From assembly GCA_029906195.1 (NCBI GenBank), contig JARWSJ010000001.1, positions 1,922,001 through 1,986,000 on the forward strand: a DNA stretch of 64,000 nucleotides, read 5' to 3'. Every line of letters starts with the position of its first letter. Within the stretch, counting starts at the first letter, position 1. The position numbers and the translations under genes were made by a program. Shown here piece after piece: positions 24,652-34,413 of this stretch. A model generated the notes under the pieces. It worked only from the letters and a program-made list of their open reading frames with translations, was not told where the DNA came from and ran no database searches. The DNA comes from Chitinophagaceae bacterium 26-R-25. Its GTDB lineage: Bacteria; Bacteroidota; Bacteroidia; Chitinophagales; Chitinophagaceae.

Positions 24652-27639
24652 TTAATTGATAATTAACAGCCACCCCTTTCCTTTCTCCACTGTTATCATA
24701 TCGCTTGCTGCAAATGTTTTAGCCGGTTGAAAATTCGTTACTTCTTTTGCAGTGATGGTTGCTTTTGAAGGATCAATGCCGAGTGATTGCCAGTTAATTT
24801 TTAAATGTACATCTACATTGTCTGCTGCCCAGCTCGCTATTGACACAAGCGCTTTGCCTTTACTTTTATAAACAGTGGCTTTTACTTTTTCGTTATCGGT
24901 TGTTACCGGACAATTGGAACTCCAGTAACCGATCATTTCAGAACCTTTGATTCCAAACTCATCCCACAATTTCCAGATTGGTCTCGGGTCACTGTTACTT
25001 GTCCATGGCATACGGTTGGTCATGCCATAGATCATGCCGCGCCATGGGTTGCCGCCACCTTCGAGCATTTCACCCATTAGTCCGAATGGAATACCACTTA
25101 CTTCTGTCAGGAAAAAGTCGGGATCATTTTTCTCGTAATCAAAATATTCACCAAACCATAAGCGATTGAGGTATGGAAAATGCTCCATGTACAAATTCGC
25201 ACTATTGTTAAAGCCGTCGCTTTTGTTGTATTGATTGGCAGAATGCAAATCGATGATACCGGGATGCCCATCTTTTGTGAGCACACGTTTGATGCGCTTC
25301 ATGGTAATGCGATCAAATGCCACATCATCGAGGTAAATGCCATCGATGCCAACATTTTGTGTGAGCCAGTTCATGCCTTCCACATAATAGTTGTGCCAGC
25401 GGTTCATGCCGCTGTTGATGATGGCCGCATCTCTTATTTCAGGTACGAACCATGCCGCGATGTAATCATCTGCAACATGCTCCTGGAGCCAGCTGTAGCC
25501 GCCGCCTTTGCCCGGAGAATATACTTCATGGCCCAAACTCCTTAATGCAAATGTTTCATATGCATGGTTTGAAAGTTCGCGAACAGTGTTGTATATCTTC
25601 ACCTTCATCCCTTTGCTGTGCGCTTCATCAATGTATGATTTCATCTTTTTCCACTCAATGAATGGATAGTTGATCCAGGGGTTGATTGGCGTTGCGTGGT
25701 GAATATTGATCACTGTTGCGCCTGTTCTTTTTATGCTGTCAATATCGTTGTACTGATGATAGAAACGGGTGCTCCACTGAAACTCTGTATTGATGGGATG
25801 GAACGGCGTAATCAGCAAATTGAAATTGTAATACAGCACCTCTCCCTTCTTCATGGTGCGAGCGCCATTGTACGCGTTTACGAGCATGGACGAACCTTTG
25901 ATGCCTACCTGTATGCCTCCCTTATTGTTGTTACCCCATGATGTCGGCAACTGCAATGGTTTCTGTAAATAGAAATTGGTGTTCAGCGGTCGCACATATT
26001 TTTCATCTCTTAAAGAAAATTGCAAACCGGCATTTACATTTCCTATCCACGCACCATCCTGGTTCTTGGTTGCCACCTCCCATTTCCAATCCACCATCTC
26101 AGGACGATTGCCGCCCTTTTGCCCGAGTCCCATCATGTAAGTGGTCATGTTCTTTTGGAAAGGAATATGCATCACAATGTCCTTGAAATCCATGTCCTGC
26201 AAAGCGGTTACTTTCACGGTGTATGACAGGAAGCCATCGAACTCAAGTGAGGCGCTTACATCCATTTGCAAAGAATCAGAAGTATTGGTTGCCTGCCATT
26301 TTAAAGTGCCAGGCTTTCTTTCAGTGAAGGAAACGCCTGAGCTTTTCAGGTCGATATTTTTACCGTTGCTCTGTCTTGTGAAATGAAAATGTATTCCCTC
26401 GTACAGCAAAGAGTTTGGTTCTTTTGACAGACCAGTCATTTCTTCTGTGAAAAATGTTTGAATCTGTTTTGGAAAACCATCTTTGTTGATGATGATCTTT
26501 CTGCCCAATAGATTGACAGCAGTATCGCCAACCAGCTCAAGCGGTGTGTAGGGAACGATTACATCATTTTCCTGCGCCAGTGTAGAGTTTAACCATTGCA
26601 AACGCGTTTGTTTCCATGGCTCGTTAATGCCGCCATCTGCAAGGGTTTTGTTGTTAACATTCAGATTGATATTGATCGTAACGGCTTTTGCACCATCAGC
26701 AGTTACAGTCGCTTTTCCGGTATAAGTTCCGGCATCTGTATTTGCAGGCACTGCTACATCGCACCAAAGGGGTTGCACAGTATTCGCCGCAACATTTACA
26801 TTTTGCGTGAAAGGTTTTGCATCATATGAAACACCAGTAGTGTTGATACAGGTGATCTGTTTTGCGCTGATCGTTTTTCCCGCTGCACTTTTCAAATCAC
26901 TAAAAACCACCTGCACGTTTTGCAGATCTTTCAAAGCATACACACCTAATTGATAAGCATAAAATTCTCCTTTTGCTGCTTCGCCGTGAAATGAATTTTG
27001 AGTTCCTTTTTGTATCCAGCGATAAGGTAAATCGTGCTTCATTCGAATGCTGTACTGCCTATCCTCCGGAAATACGATGAATGGCTGTGCTGCATATTTT
27101 GACTTCAGCACGTTTGTTTCTTTCGCTGTTGCAATAACCTCCATCGGGTAAAAAGTATTGAAGGAATCAACGGCCTCAATCCTCGCCACCATTGCGTTTG
27201 CCGGCGATGTTGCGTTAATATTTTTCAGCCATTCCGCGGATGCGGTTTGTTCAGGCTTTAGGTAAACGCCTTTCGGATAGTTGTTTCTGCCTTCATTTTT
27301 ATACGGCATGTAGTATACATTATAGGTGCCTTTTCCGGAAACGGGTTCAAAATAAACGGTGCCGTTTTCCCGTGAAATATCAACTGCATTTACGTTGAGT
27401 ATTTTGTTGCCGGTTTTGGCGTCTTGTACTATGATCCTTTTGCCTTGCGGATTTTCGTCATTTCGTCGCCACGGAATAACAGCCTTTGCAATTTTACCTG
27501 TACCGTTAAACTGTATTACCACTCTGTGATTGCCGAGTGAATCGCGGTTCCAGCAATCGTTGCAAACTGTATATTTTATCTGTTGGGCTAAGGTTACCTG
27601 TGCCGATAGAATGAGGGCAGCAGCGAGGAGTTGTTTCAT
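24652..27639 (-). CDS. Secreted glycoside-hydrolase-like protein (DUF6067/GH123-type architecture)
   Basis: From the ATG at 27639 the protein has 995 residues and a signal peptide (MKQLLAAALILSAQVTLAQ). The first half is beta-sandwich-like, with a segment 'GTYTGKATVTADGAKAVTININ'. The second half looks like a (beta/alpha)8 barrel, with 'GMKVKIYNTVREL', 'GIDGIYLDDVAFDR' near residue 766 (candidate catalytic acids), 'GHPGIIDLHSANQ' and 'WFGEYFDYEKNDPDFFLTEVSG'. A C-terminal beta domain ends the chain. It resembles proteins listed as glycoside hydrolases of the GH123/DUF6067 type, whose characterised members act on beta-GalNAc linkages; the exact family is uncertain. It is co-directional with SusC/D and M60. 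Confidence 0.7.
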   Translation of the reverse strand: MKQLLAAALILSAQVTLAQQIKYTVCNDCWNRDSLGNHRVVIQFNGTGKIAKAVIPWRRNDENPQGKRIIVQDAKTGNKILNVNAVDISRENGTVYFEPVSGKGTYNVYYMPYKNEGRNNYPKGVYLKPEQTASAEWLKNINATSPANAMVARIEAVDSFNTFYPMEVIATAKETNVLKSKYAAQPFIVFPEDRQYSIRMKHDLPYRWIQKGTQNSFHGEAAKGEFYAYQLGVYALKDLQNVQVVFSDLKSAAGKTISAKQITCINTTGVSYDAKPFTQNVNVAANTVQPLWCDVAVPANTDAGTYTGKATVTADGAKAVTININLNVNNKTLADGGINEPWKQTRLQWLNSTLAQENDVIVPYTPLELVGDTAVNLLGRKIIINKDGFPKQIQTFFTEEMTGLSKEPNSLLYEGIHFHFTRQSNGKNIDLKSSGVSFTERKPGTLKWQATNTSDSLQMDVSASLEFDGFLSYTVKVTALQDMDFKDIVMHIPFQKNMTTYMMGLGQKGGNRPEMVDWKWEVATKNQDGAWIGNVNAGLQFSLRDEKYVRPLNTNFYLQKPLQLPTSWGNNNKGGIQVGIKGSSMLVNAYNGARTMKKGEVLYYNFNLLITPFHPINTEFQWSTRFYHQYNDIDSIKRTGATVINIHHATPINPWINYPFIEWKKMKSYIDEAHSKGMKVKIYNTVRELSNHAYETFALRSLGHEVYSPGKGGGYSWLQEHVADDYIAAWFVPEIRDAAIINSGMNRWHNYYVEGMNWLTQNVGIDGIYLDDVAFDRITMKRIKRVLTKDGHPGIIDLHSANQYNKSDGFNNSANLYMEHFPYLNRLWFGEYFDYEKNDPDFFLTEVSGIPFGLMGEMLEGGGNPWRGMIYGMTNRMPWTSNSDPRPIWKLWDEFGIKGSEMIGYWSSNCPVTTDNEKVKATVYKSKGKALVSIASWAADNVDVHLKINWQSLGIDPSKATITAKEVTNFQPAKTFAASDMITVEKGKGWLLIIN

Positions 27640-27663
27640 TTTTGAAAGATATGTAAAAAAATG

Positions 27664-27744
27664 TTTAACGCTAAAAGCTAAACGCATAACGCTTAAGGCT
27701 AGCGGAACTACGCAGCGTTAAGCGTTATGCATTTAGCGTTATGC
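27664..27744. repeat. Type D inverted repeat between susD and the glycosidase-like gene
   Basis: Left arm 27664-27699 and right arm 27711-27744 (AACGC-type units) pair around an 11-base loop. Confidence 0.85.
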
Positions 27745-27756
27745 AAATGTTGTCTC

Positions 27757-29400
27757 TTACCAGTTCGGATTCTGATGCCCCTGCAATGCAGGATCAGCGT
27801 CTATGTCTTCTTGTGGTATTGGGAAATAGTAATCTCTGTTTTCGTTGAATATTCTTTCCGCACCAACAGTAATGTGATTTGGACTGGACCAAGTAACCAC
27901 GCCGGTGTTCATGTCAACAGTACCCGGACGCACGCCGTAAACGGGACCATTCATTACCTGCGCACCAATTTTCCAGCGCTTCATATCGTACCATCTCAAT
28001 CCTTCAAAAGCCAGTTCCACTCTGCGTTCGTTACGAACTCTTTTGCGCAAGCCTGCCTGGTCAGCTTCTGTAACTGCAGGCATGTTTACTCTTGCACGCA
28101 CCTGGTTGATCGCGCCTGCTGCAAGACCAAGATCTTTGCCTTGTTCAATCAATGATTCTGCATAGATCAACAAGACTTCTGCATAGCGAAATACTATGAA
28201 GTTTAAGTTTTGTCCCAATGTAGGATCGCCGTTTGGCAACTGGTCCAATGGTGCACAATATTTTCTTAAGCAATATCCGGTGCGTGATCTGTTACCTTTT
28301 GATGAGTTGTAATATTCATCCGGGCCAACAGGCTGAAGGCTGTTGAATATTCTTCCGTTCCATGTAAGACCAGGGTAAATGATCGATGCATTGAACCTTG
28401 GATCTCTGTTCTCGTAAGGCTTATCCGCGTTGTAAGTTGGATCTTCTGTTATTGCTTTACCATTCTTTGTTTCATATGCATCGACCATGCTCTGCGTTGG
28501 ATTTACCGAGTTCCAGCCGCCTTCTGCAACAGTGTACAATCCATCGATCCATGAGCCCCATGTTGGTTGCTGATATGTTACTTCTAAAATAACTTCTTTG
28601 TTTCTCGCTACTTCACCCTGGTTTTTTTCCCAGAACAAACCTTCGTAATTATTGTACAAACCATAATTATCCAGATCAATGATTGCTTTTGAGTCTTTCT
28701 CTGCATTGGCAAAATCACCTCTGAAAAGTTCCAAACGTGCTTTCAAAGCCAGCGCAGCGCCTTTTGTTACGCGGCCGTACTCATCATCAGATCTTGTTAC
28801 AGGAAGTATCTGCGAAACTGTATCTAGTTCAGATAAAATGAATTTTGCAATTTCATCTTCAGAACTTCTTGGAATTTTATTTTCTTCGCCGTATTCAAGC
28901 ACTGTTGTAACAAGAGGTACACCCCCAAAGCACATCAGTTTTCTTGTGTAATCAAATGCTCTTAAAAAACGAGCTTCTGCTTTCATGCCAGCGATGTCTT
29001 CTTTGCTCATTGAAGCCACTTTGTCGACATTCTCAAGAAAGAAGTTGTCATTTCTGATGCCGACATAATCGAAGTAGGTTCTGTACAAATCAACATAGGC
29101 CGCGCCTGCAATCTTTGCCGGCGTTGCAGTACCAAGTGCAATGTAAGATGTCAGCTGATTGGTGAAAGGACAATAGGCGTTGTCGCTGATATCATCCATA
29201 TAAATACCATCACCATCTTCAAAAAAGCCACTCATTTTGGTGTATTGATAAGCTGCCGCAAGATTCTGCACAGCTGCCTGTTTTGAAGCGAAATATGTTT
29301 GCGGCGAATATGCATCCGTCGGCTCCCTGTTCAACTTTACACAAGAAGTGAACAGTGTTGAAATTATTGCGGTTGATATAATTAAGCTATTTTTTTTCAT
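27757..29400 (-). CDS. SusD/RagB family outer-membrane lipoprotein (second pair)
   Basis: The 547-residue lipoprotein has a clear signal (MKKNSLIISTAIISTLFTSC, Cys20) and SusD markers: 'EARFLRAFDYTRKLMCFGGVPLVT' near residue 140, 'GRVTKGAALALKARLELFRGDF' near 210, 'VFRYAEVLLIYAESLIEQGKDL' and 'RNERRVELAFEGLRWYDMKRWK'. It forms the lid of the SusC channel encoded 24 bases upstream. Compared with the first SusD in this window it is of the longer, more typical type. The operon it belongs to continues to a glycosidase-like and an M60 gene, so its ligand may be an O-glycan or glycopeptide. Confidence 0.95.
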   Translation of the reverse strand: MKKNSLIISTAIISTLFTSCVKLNREPTDAYSPQTYFASKQAAVQNLAAAYQYTKMSGFFEDGDGIYMDDISDNAYCPFTNQLTSYIALGTATPAKIAGAAYVDLYRTYFDYVGIRNDNFFLENVDKVASMSKEDIAGMKAEARFLRAFDYTRKLMCFGGVPLVTTVLEYGEENKIPRSSEDEIAKFILSELDTVSQILPVTRSDDEYGRVTKGAALALKARLELFRGDFANAEKDSKAIIDLDNYGLYNNYEGLFWEKNQGEVARNKEVILEVTYQQPTWGSWIDGLYTVAEGGWNSVNPTQSMVDAYETKNGKAITEDPTYNADKPYENRDPRFNASIIYPGLTWNGRIFNSLQPVGPDEYYNSSKGNRSRTGYCLRKYCAPLDQLPNGDPTLGQNLNFIVFRYAEVLLIYAESLIEQGKDLGLAAGAINQVRARVNMPAVTEADQAGLRKRVRNERRVELAFEGLRWYDMKRWKIGAQVMNGPVYGVRPGTVDMNTGVVTWSSPNHITVGAERIFNENRDYYFPIPQEDIDADPALQGHQNPNW

Positions 29401-29424
29401 CTGCTTTTCTGTTTAATGATTGAA

Positions 29425-32400
29425 CTAAAAATTCACGTCGATACCAAATGTCCAGATTTTCACTAATGGATAACCTGCTGTCGCGCTGTTGATCTCAGGA
29501 TCTATGCCCAAATCTTTCGGCAATTTTGACCACGTGTACAGATTTTGTCCGGACACATATACTCTCAGGCTGCCCACACCGATCTTGCGGCTCCATGCGC
29601 CAGGAACATTGTAGTAAAACCTCAGGTTTTTCAAGCGCACATAAGAAGCGTTGAATAAAAATATAGTGGATGGATAAGAAGCATTGATCGAGTTGGTTAC
29701 AGATACGCGTGGCAATCTTGTGTTGTAGTTGTTTTCTGCGTTGATCGGATCGTAAGAATGCTGGATCGTCCAGTTAGTGATACCATAACCACTGCTGAAT
29801 CCATAACCTGTGCTGCCTCCCAGATACATAAAGTTACCCGCTGCACCTTGCAACATACCTGCTATCCCAAAGCTTTTGTAAGCAACATCAAAGTTGAAAC
29901 CATACATCCATTTCGGAGTGTTGCTTTTCTTTTGCATCGTTTTATCGCCAGCATCAATCTTCCCAGATTTATCGTAATCCAGAATTTTCTGATCACCGTA
30001 TTTCTGACCATTCATCAATGTAACAGATGGATCAAGGAATTCATCTTTTGTAAGCAAACCATTGTTGGTATATAGATAGTAAGAATTCAAAGCATAACCT
30101 ACGGTGTTTTTAGTTACACCTGATGCAGGAAGTTGTTGTCCGCCAAGATCAAGGAGTTTGTTAGTGATGTAACTGAAGTTACCATTCAACTGAATGTCAA
30201 AACCGCTTCTTGTTGATTTGTTATAACCAAGCTCAACTTCCAATCCCGAGTTGCGCATTTTACCGATGTTTGCAACATATGATGGCACCCCAAGCACTCT
30301 TGAAGGCTGTTTCCCCATCAACATGTTTTGAGTAGTTTTGTCAAAATAACCAAGGCTAAAATGGAGCGCCCTGTATAAAGTTCCTTCCAAAGCGACATCC
30401 AAAATCGACGTTCTTTCCCATGTAAATGAGTTGTTGGGATTTTGTGCAAGGGTCATTGGCGTGAGCAGCTTATTACCAAATGCATAATACAGCGGCCCCC
30501 AATAAGCAGGATCATTTGCAGCACCAATGATGGCCTGGTATGGATAATATAATTCATTATTAGTTTGACCTGGCAATTGCTGATTACCCAACACACCATA
30601 GCTACCTCTCAACTTCAATTCAGTTACTGCCGGCTTCAAAGATTCCATGAAATTTTCTTCCGATATTCTCCAGCCAGCAGACACTGACGGGAAGAAGTCC
30701 CAGTTGTGACCAGGAGTTAAACGTGTAGAGCCGTCCTCTCTGGCATTCACCTCAAGCAAATATTTTCTCTTATAGTCATAATTGATTCTTCCAAACAAGC
30801 CCATCAAACCCCAATCATAGTAAGTACTACTGTTGTTCAATCCATCTGCCGCACCTAATTGAAGACTTCCTGATGTGTTAAGAATGAAATCCTGGCGGTA
30901 CCCCATCAAACTTTTGAACGTATGAAATTCCTGCTGACCACCGATGATCGCACTGATGTGGTGATCACCAAAAGCCTTTTTATAAGTCACATCCAATTGT
31001 TGCAGGTAGTGGATATCGGTGTAGTCGGTTTTCGTAGAAGAGTTTGGTCCTGTAGTTTCACCATTGTACCAGTCCAGTGTGTTTTTAAACACATCCTGAT
31101 TGCTGGTTAAGTAATTCACACCGTTGGTGAATTTAACAGCGAGATCTTTCGTGATATCGTAACCCATCACGATGTTTGCAAGGATGTTGTAATTCTTTGT
31201 GTCTCCTTTACCACCTTCCAATGCCTGGCGAACAGGATTTCTTGTATCGTTGGTTGCGGTAATGTTCCATTCGCCATCTGCGGTCTTAATAGGATCCATT
31301 GGCCTCTGCCTGTTGATGGCACTGGTGATTGCTACCAGGTCGCCCACTGCTGCTGAAACCGGGGCAATGCTATCAGAATAGGTAATACCAAGGTTCATGT
31401 CTAAGCTGAACCTTTTCCATTTTATAGAACCATTATCACGAAATGTAAACCTCTTGAAACTAGTGTTCGCCACATTTCCGTTTTGTTGCAGGTACCCTAG
31501 CATAAGGTTGTTTCTCACGGTTACGTCGCCATTGCTTACGCCGCCAGAAATGCCTATGTTGTGAGATTGTGTAAACCCGTTGTTACCGGTGAACAATGCA
31601 TCTCTCCAATCTGTGCCCGGCACTGCTCCTGACTTCCAATCTGCCAATTGCTGGTCGGTGAAAACTTTCTTTGCAGGATTGAATGTTGGATTCGCTCTCG
31701 TGATCGCATCGTGCATCAACGCAGTGTTGTAAGCATTTGCATAAGAGTAAGCATCCGATTCCTGGAACAACTCTGTTGGTTTTTGCCAACCCACATAACC
31801 GGAATAACTAACACTTGGTTTACCCAGTTTACCTTTCTTGGTAACAATTAATATTACACCATTTGCGGCACGTGCTCCATACAATGCAGAAGCCGATGCA
31901 TCTTTTAATACAGATACACTTTCAACATCGTTAGGATTCACTTGTGCCAGTGAACTTGGAATACCATCAACGATTACAAGTGGAGCTGTACCACTACTTA
32001 TAGATCCGATACCCCGTATATTGATAGAGGGATTCGCGCCCGGTTGTCCAGATCTGGATACAATGTTCAAACCAGGCACTTGTCCCTGCAATGCAGATGC
32101 AAGGTTGTTTACTGGTCTGTCCTGCATCACTTTTGTATTTACCTGCGAAACAGAAGACGTCATCGTTCTTTTATTCTGTGTACCAAACGCAACGGTAACA
32201 ACAGTGTCGAGCGAAGTGTTTTCATCGTCGAGAACAATTGTGATGTTGGCGCCATTTCCAGCTTTCACTTCTTTTGGTTTCTTGCCAACGCTTTGGAAGA
32301 TCAACGTTGCGTTGTCATTTGCAACTTTTATAGAAAAGTTACCTTCAGCATTGGTGCTGGTTCCCTGTTTGGTTCCTTTCACCAAAACAGAAACACCGGG

Positions 32401-32637
32401 TAGCGGCTGACCATTCTTGTCAACGACGCGACCGGTAATTGTTTTTTCTTGTCCGGCACTAACTTGCACCTGGTTACTTGATGTGCCAGTGGCTTCAACA
32501 AGCGCAGGGCTTAATGCCAAACATATAATGAGCGAGTAACTCAAAATGCGACCCGGTTGATTTTCCTTTTTTTCGAGGAATAAACCAGCCGGCTTCTTAC
32601 CTGTTTTTCTTCTAATAGAAAAGATCGGCTTTCTCAT
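29425..32637 (-). CDS. SusC/RagA family TonB-dependent outer-membrane transporter (second pair)
   Basis: The 1070-residue transporter has a long signal region with the hydrophobic stretch near residues 30-48, a carboxypeptidase-regulatory-like domain (about 65-140, 'GRVVDKNGQPLPGVSVLVKGT'), a plug domain (about 150-260, 'IRGIGSISSGTAPLVIVDGIP' and 'LKDASASALYGARAANGVILI') and a barrel ending in F. Unlike the first SusC it has no STN domain, which fits control by a separate DNA-binding regulator (LacI) and not by a FecR/sigma pair. The TonB-box region reads 'VVTVAFGTQNKRTMTSSV'. It heads the minus-strand operon. Confidence 0.96.
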   Translation of the reverse strand: MRKPIFSIRRKTGKKPAGLFLEKKENQPGRILSYSLIICLALSPALVEATGTSSNQVQVSAGQEKTITGRVVDKNGQPLPGVSVLVKGTKQGTSTNAEGNFSIKVANDNATLIFQSVGKKPKEVKAGNGANITIVLDDENTSLDTVVTVAFGTQNKRTMTSSVSQVNTKVMQDRPVNNLASALQGQVPGLNIVSRSGQPGANPSINIRGIGSISSGTAPLVIVDGIPSSLAQVNPNDVESVSVLKDASASALYGARAANGVILIVTKKGKLGKPSVSYSGYVGWQKPTELFQESDAYSYANAYNTALMHDAITRANPTFNPAKKVFTDQQLADWKSGAVPGTDWRDALFTGNNGFTQSHNIGISGGVSNGDVTVRNNLMLGYLQQNGNVANTSFKRFTFRDNGSIKWKRFSLDMNLGITYSDSIAPVSAAVGDLVAITSAINRQRPMDPIKTADGEWNITATNDTRNPVRQALEGGKGDTKNYNILANIVMGYDITKDLAVKFTNGVNYLTSNQDVFKNTLDWYNGETTGPNSSTKTDYTDIHYLQQLDVTYKKAFGDHHISAIIGGQQEFHTFKSLMGYRQDFILNTSGSLQLGAADGLNNSSTYYDWGLMGLFGRINYDYKRKYLLEVNAREDGSTRLTPGHNWDFFPSVSAGWRISEENFMESLKPAVTELKLRGSYGVLGNQQLPGQTNNELYYPYQAIIGAANDPAYWGPLYYAFGNKLLTPMTLAQNPNNSFTWERTSILDVALEGTLYRALHFSLGYFDKTTQNMLMGKQPSRVLGVPSYVANIGKMRNSGLEVELGYNKSTRSGFDIQLNGNFSYITNKLLDLGGQQLPASGVTKNTVGYALNSYYLYTNNGLLTKDEFLDPSVTLMNGQKYGDQKILDYDKSGKIDAGDKTMQKKSNTPKWMYGFNFDVAYKSFGIAGMLQGAAGNFMYLGGSTGYGFSSGYGITNWTIQHSYDPINAENNYNTRLPRVSVTNSINASYPSTIFLFNASYVRLKNLRFYYNVPGAWSRKIGVGSLRVYVSGQNLYTWSKLPKDLGIDPEINSATAGYPLVKIWTFGIDVNF

Positions 32638-32787
32638 GCAGCTTTGGTTTTTGTTGTTAGAAAATTTTTCATCACGGCAATGTTTCGCTGTATTATTTTA
32701 TCCTTTTTACAGCTGAGTAAAAAATTTAATGTACTTTGGTAAGGTTAATAATCTTCTTTCTACGGGGCGTTCTGGGTGGGCGTTTCC

Positions 32788-32810
32788 AAGGCTTTTCGCC
32801 TTTTGTTATT
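32788..32810 (+). terminator. Weak terminator-like hairpin on the strand opposite susC
   Basis: A 5-bp stem (AAGGC with GCCTT, loop TTTTC) followed by TTTTGTTATT on the plus strand, inside the susC leader/promoter region. The stem is short, so this is a weak call; it parallels the strong antisense terminator at 6123-6154. Confidence 0.4.
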
Positions 32811-32840
32811 CTAAGCTACAACCGTCTTTCAGATTAAACT

Positions 32841-32858
32841 CACGCAACCGTTTGCGTG
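32841..32858. promoter_or_regulatory. LacI-type operator candidate in divergent promoter region
   Basis: CACGCAACCGTTTGCGTG is an 18-base near-palindrome (16 of 18 positions symmetric) with a central CG, the layout of LacI/PurR-family operators. It lies midway between divergent susC (start 32637) and the GH109-like gene (start 33043), so one regulator could control both arms. The only LacI-family gene in the window is at 20995-22032. The rest of this 405-base gap holds a type L repeat and the weak hairpin at 32788. Confidence 0.6.
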
Positions 32859-32904
32859 TCTTTCGTAAAAAATATTGTTCTATTTTGACTGCCGATTAGA
32901 GGAG

Positions 32905-33036
32905 TAATGAGTTTTGTCTTATGAATTTTGAGCAACTGCGAAATACCGCACAACATTCAAAACATCTATCTTCAAACTCACAACTCGATACTCATAATTT
33001 ATAATTCAATACTCATAACTTATAACTCACAACTCT
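32905..33036. repeat. Type L inverted repeat (AACTCAT/ATGAGTT units)
   Basis: The left arm at 32905-32932 contains ATGAGTT-like and ATGAATT-like units. The longer right arm at 32973-33036 has ACTCATAACTTATAACTCAC-like units. It ends seven bases before the ATG of the GH109-like gene, so it is part of its 5' leader or promoter. Confidence 0.7.
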
Positions 33037-33042
33037 CCCTGC

Positions 33043-34398
33043 ATGAACAGAAGAAACTTTGTACGCAACACCGGTTTGACTGCTGCCGGCCTGGCATTGT
33101 TACCCTCGGGAAATTTATTTGCATCAGATGCTGATGCGAAAGTTAAAATAGGACTTATTGGAACCGGGATGCGTGGCCTTGGCCATCTTGACCTTCTCCT
33201 AAGAAGAGATGATGTTGACCTTGTTGCTATTTGTGACGTTGACGATCGCATGCTTGAATTTGCTAAGAAAACAATTGCAAAGAGCGGAAAAAAATCTCCT
33301 GAAATTTTCACAGGCAATGATTATGCATGGAAGACAATGCTGGAGAAAAAACAACTTGATGGCGTTGTAATTGCCACTCCATGGGAATGGCACAAACCAA
33401 TGATCATCGGTTCACTTGAAAGAGGTGTGAAATATGTAGCTACGGAAGTAATTCTTGGCATTACACTACAGGACCATTGGGATGTTGTGAAAGCAGCAGA
33501 ACAATACAAGGCAAACGTGATGATGCTTGAAAACGTTTGTTACCGCAGAGATGTAATGGCTGTGTTAAATATGGTAAGGCAAGGGTTGTTTGGCGAACTG
33601 ATCCATTTGCAGGGTGGTTACCAGCACGATTTGCGCGGTGTGAAATTCAACGATGGCAAAAGTGCATATGGCGGCGGTGCCGAGTTTGGTGACAAAGGAT
33701 TTTCGGAGGCGCACTGGCGCACAAATCACTCCGTGTTCCGTAACGGCGACCTGTACCCGACACACGGCATCGGACCAATTGCTCACAATATTAATATCAA
33801 CAGAGGAAACAGATTTTTGTCATTGTGCTCCTATGCTACCAAATCAAGAGGCTTGCATGAGCACGTTGTAAAAGTAGGTGGTGAAAATCATCCGAATGCA
33901 AAAGTGAATTTTAAACTCGGCGATATTGTTACTACGATGATCGGTTGCTCAAATGGAGAAACTATCATGTTGCAACACGACACGAACCTTCCGCGTCCAT
34001 ATTCACTGGGCTTCCGCGTGCAGGGAACCAAAGGTCTGTGGATGGATGTTAACAAGAGCGTGTACATTGAAGGACAATCGAAACAAAATGATGTGTGGGA
34101 CGATGCAAAATCTTGGCTCGATAAATATGACCACCCATTGTGGCAACGCTGGTCGAAAGAAACAGCTGGCGCAGGACACGGTGGCATGGACTTCTTCGTG
34201 ATCCATTCATTTATTGAATCGATCAAACGCAAAACACCTACACCAATGGATGTATATGATGCAGCAGCATGGAGCGCAATTACTCCTTTGAGTGAGCAGT
34301 CAATTGAACTGGGTCATCAAACAGTAGAATTCCCTGACTTTACAGGCGGTCAATGGATGTATAGAAAACCTGTATTTGCATTAAATGATGAATTCTAA
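33043..34398 (+). CDS. Gfo/Idh/MocA-type NAD-binding protein, GH109-like (alpha-N-acetylgalactosaminidase family)
   Basis: The 451-residue protein starts with a Tat-type signal (NRRNFVRNTGLTAAGLALLPSG) and a Rossmann motif 'IGLIGTGMRGLGHLDLL' (residues 36-52), with the dinucleotide acid in 'VAICDVDDRML'. The middle region 'NVMMLENVCYRRDVMAVLNMVRQGLFGELIHLQGGYQHDLR' and 'NGDLYPTHGIGPIAHNI' match the GH109 subgroup, which removes alpha-linked GalNAc by an NAD-dependent oxidation/elimination mechanism. It is the first gene of the plus-strand operon, followed 15 bases later by a sugar kinase. A plain exported sugar dehydrogenase remains possible. Confidence 0.85.
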   Translation: MNRRNFVRNTGLTAAGLALLPSGNLFASDADAKVKIGLIGTGMRGLGHLDLLLRRDDVDLVAICDVDDRMLEFAKKTIAKSGKKSPEIFTGNDYAWKTMLEKKQLDGVVIATPWEWHKPMIIGSLERGVKYVATEVILGITLQDHWDVVKAAEQYKANVMMLENVCYRRDVMAVLNMVRQGLFGELIHLQGGYQHDLRGVKFNDGKSAYGGGAEFGDKGFSEAHWRTNHSVFRNGDLYPTHGIGPIAHNININRGNRFLSLCSYATKSRGLHEHVVKVGGENHPNAKVNFKLGDIVTTMIGCSNGETIMLQHDTNLPRPYSLGFRVQGTKGLWMDVNKSVYIEGQSKQNDVWDDAKSWLDKYDHPLWQRWSKETAGAGHGGMDFFVIHSFIESIKRKTPTPMDVYDAAAWSAITPLSEQSIELGHQTVEFPDFTGGQWMYRKPVFALNDEF

Positions 34399-34413
34399 CA
34401 AACAGTTTTTTTT

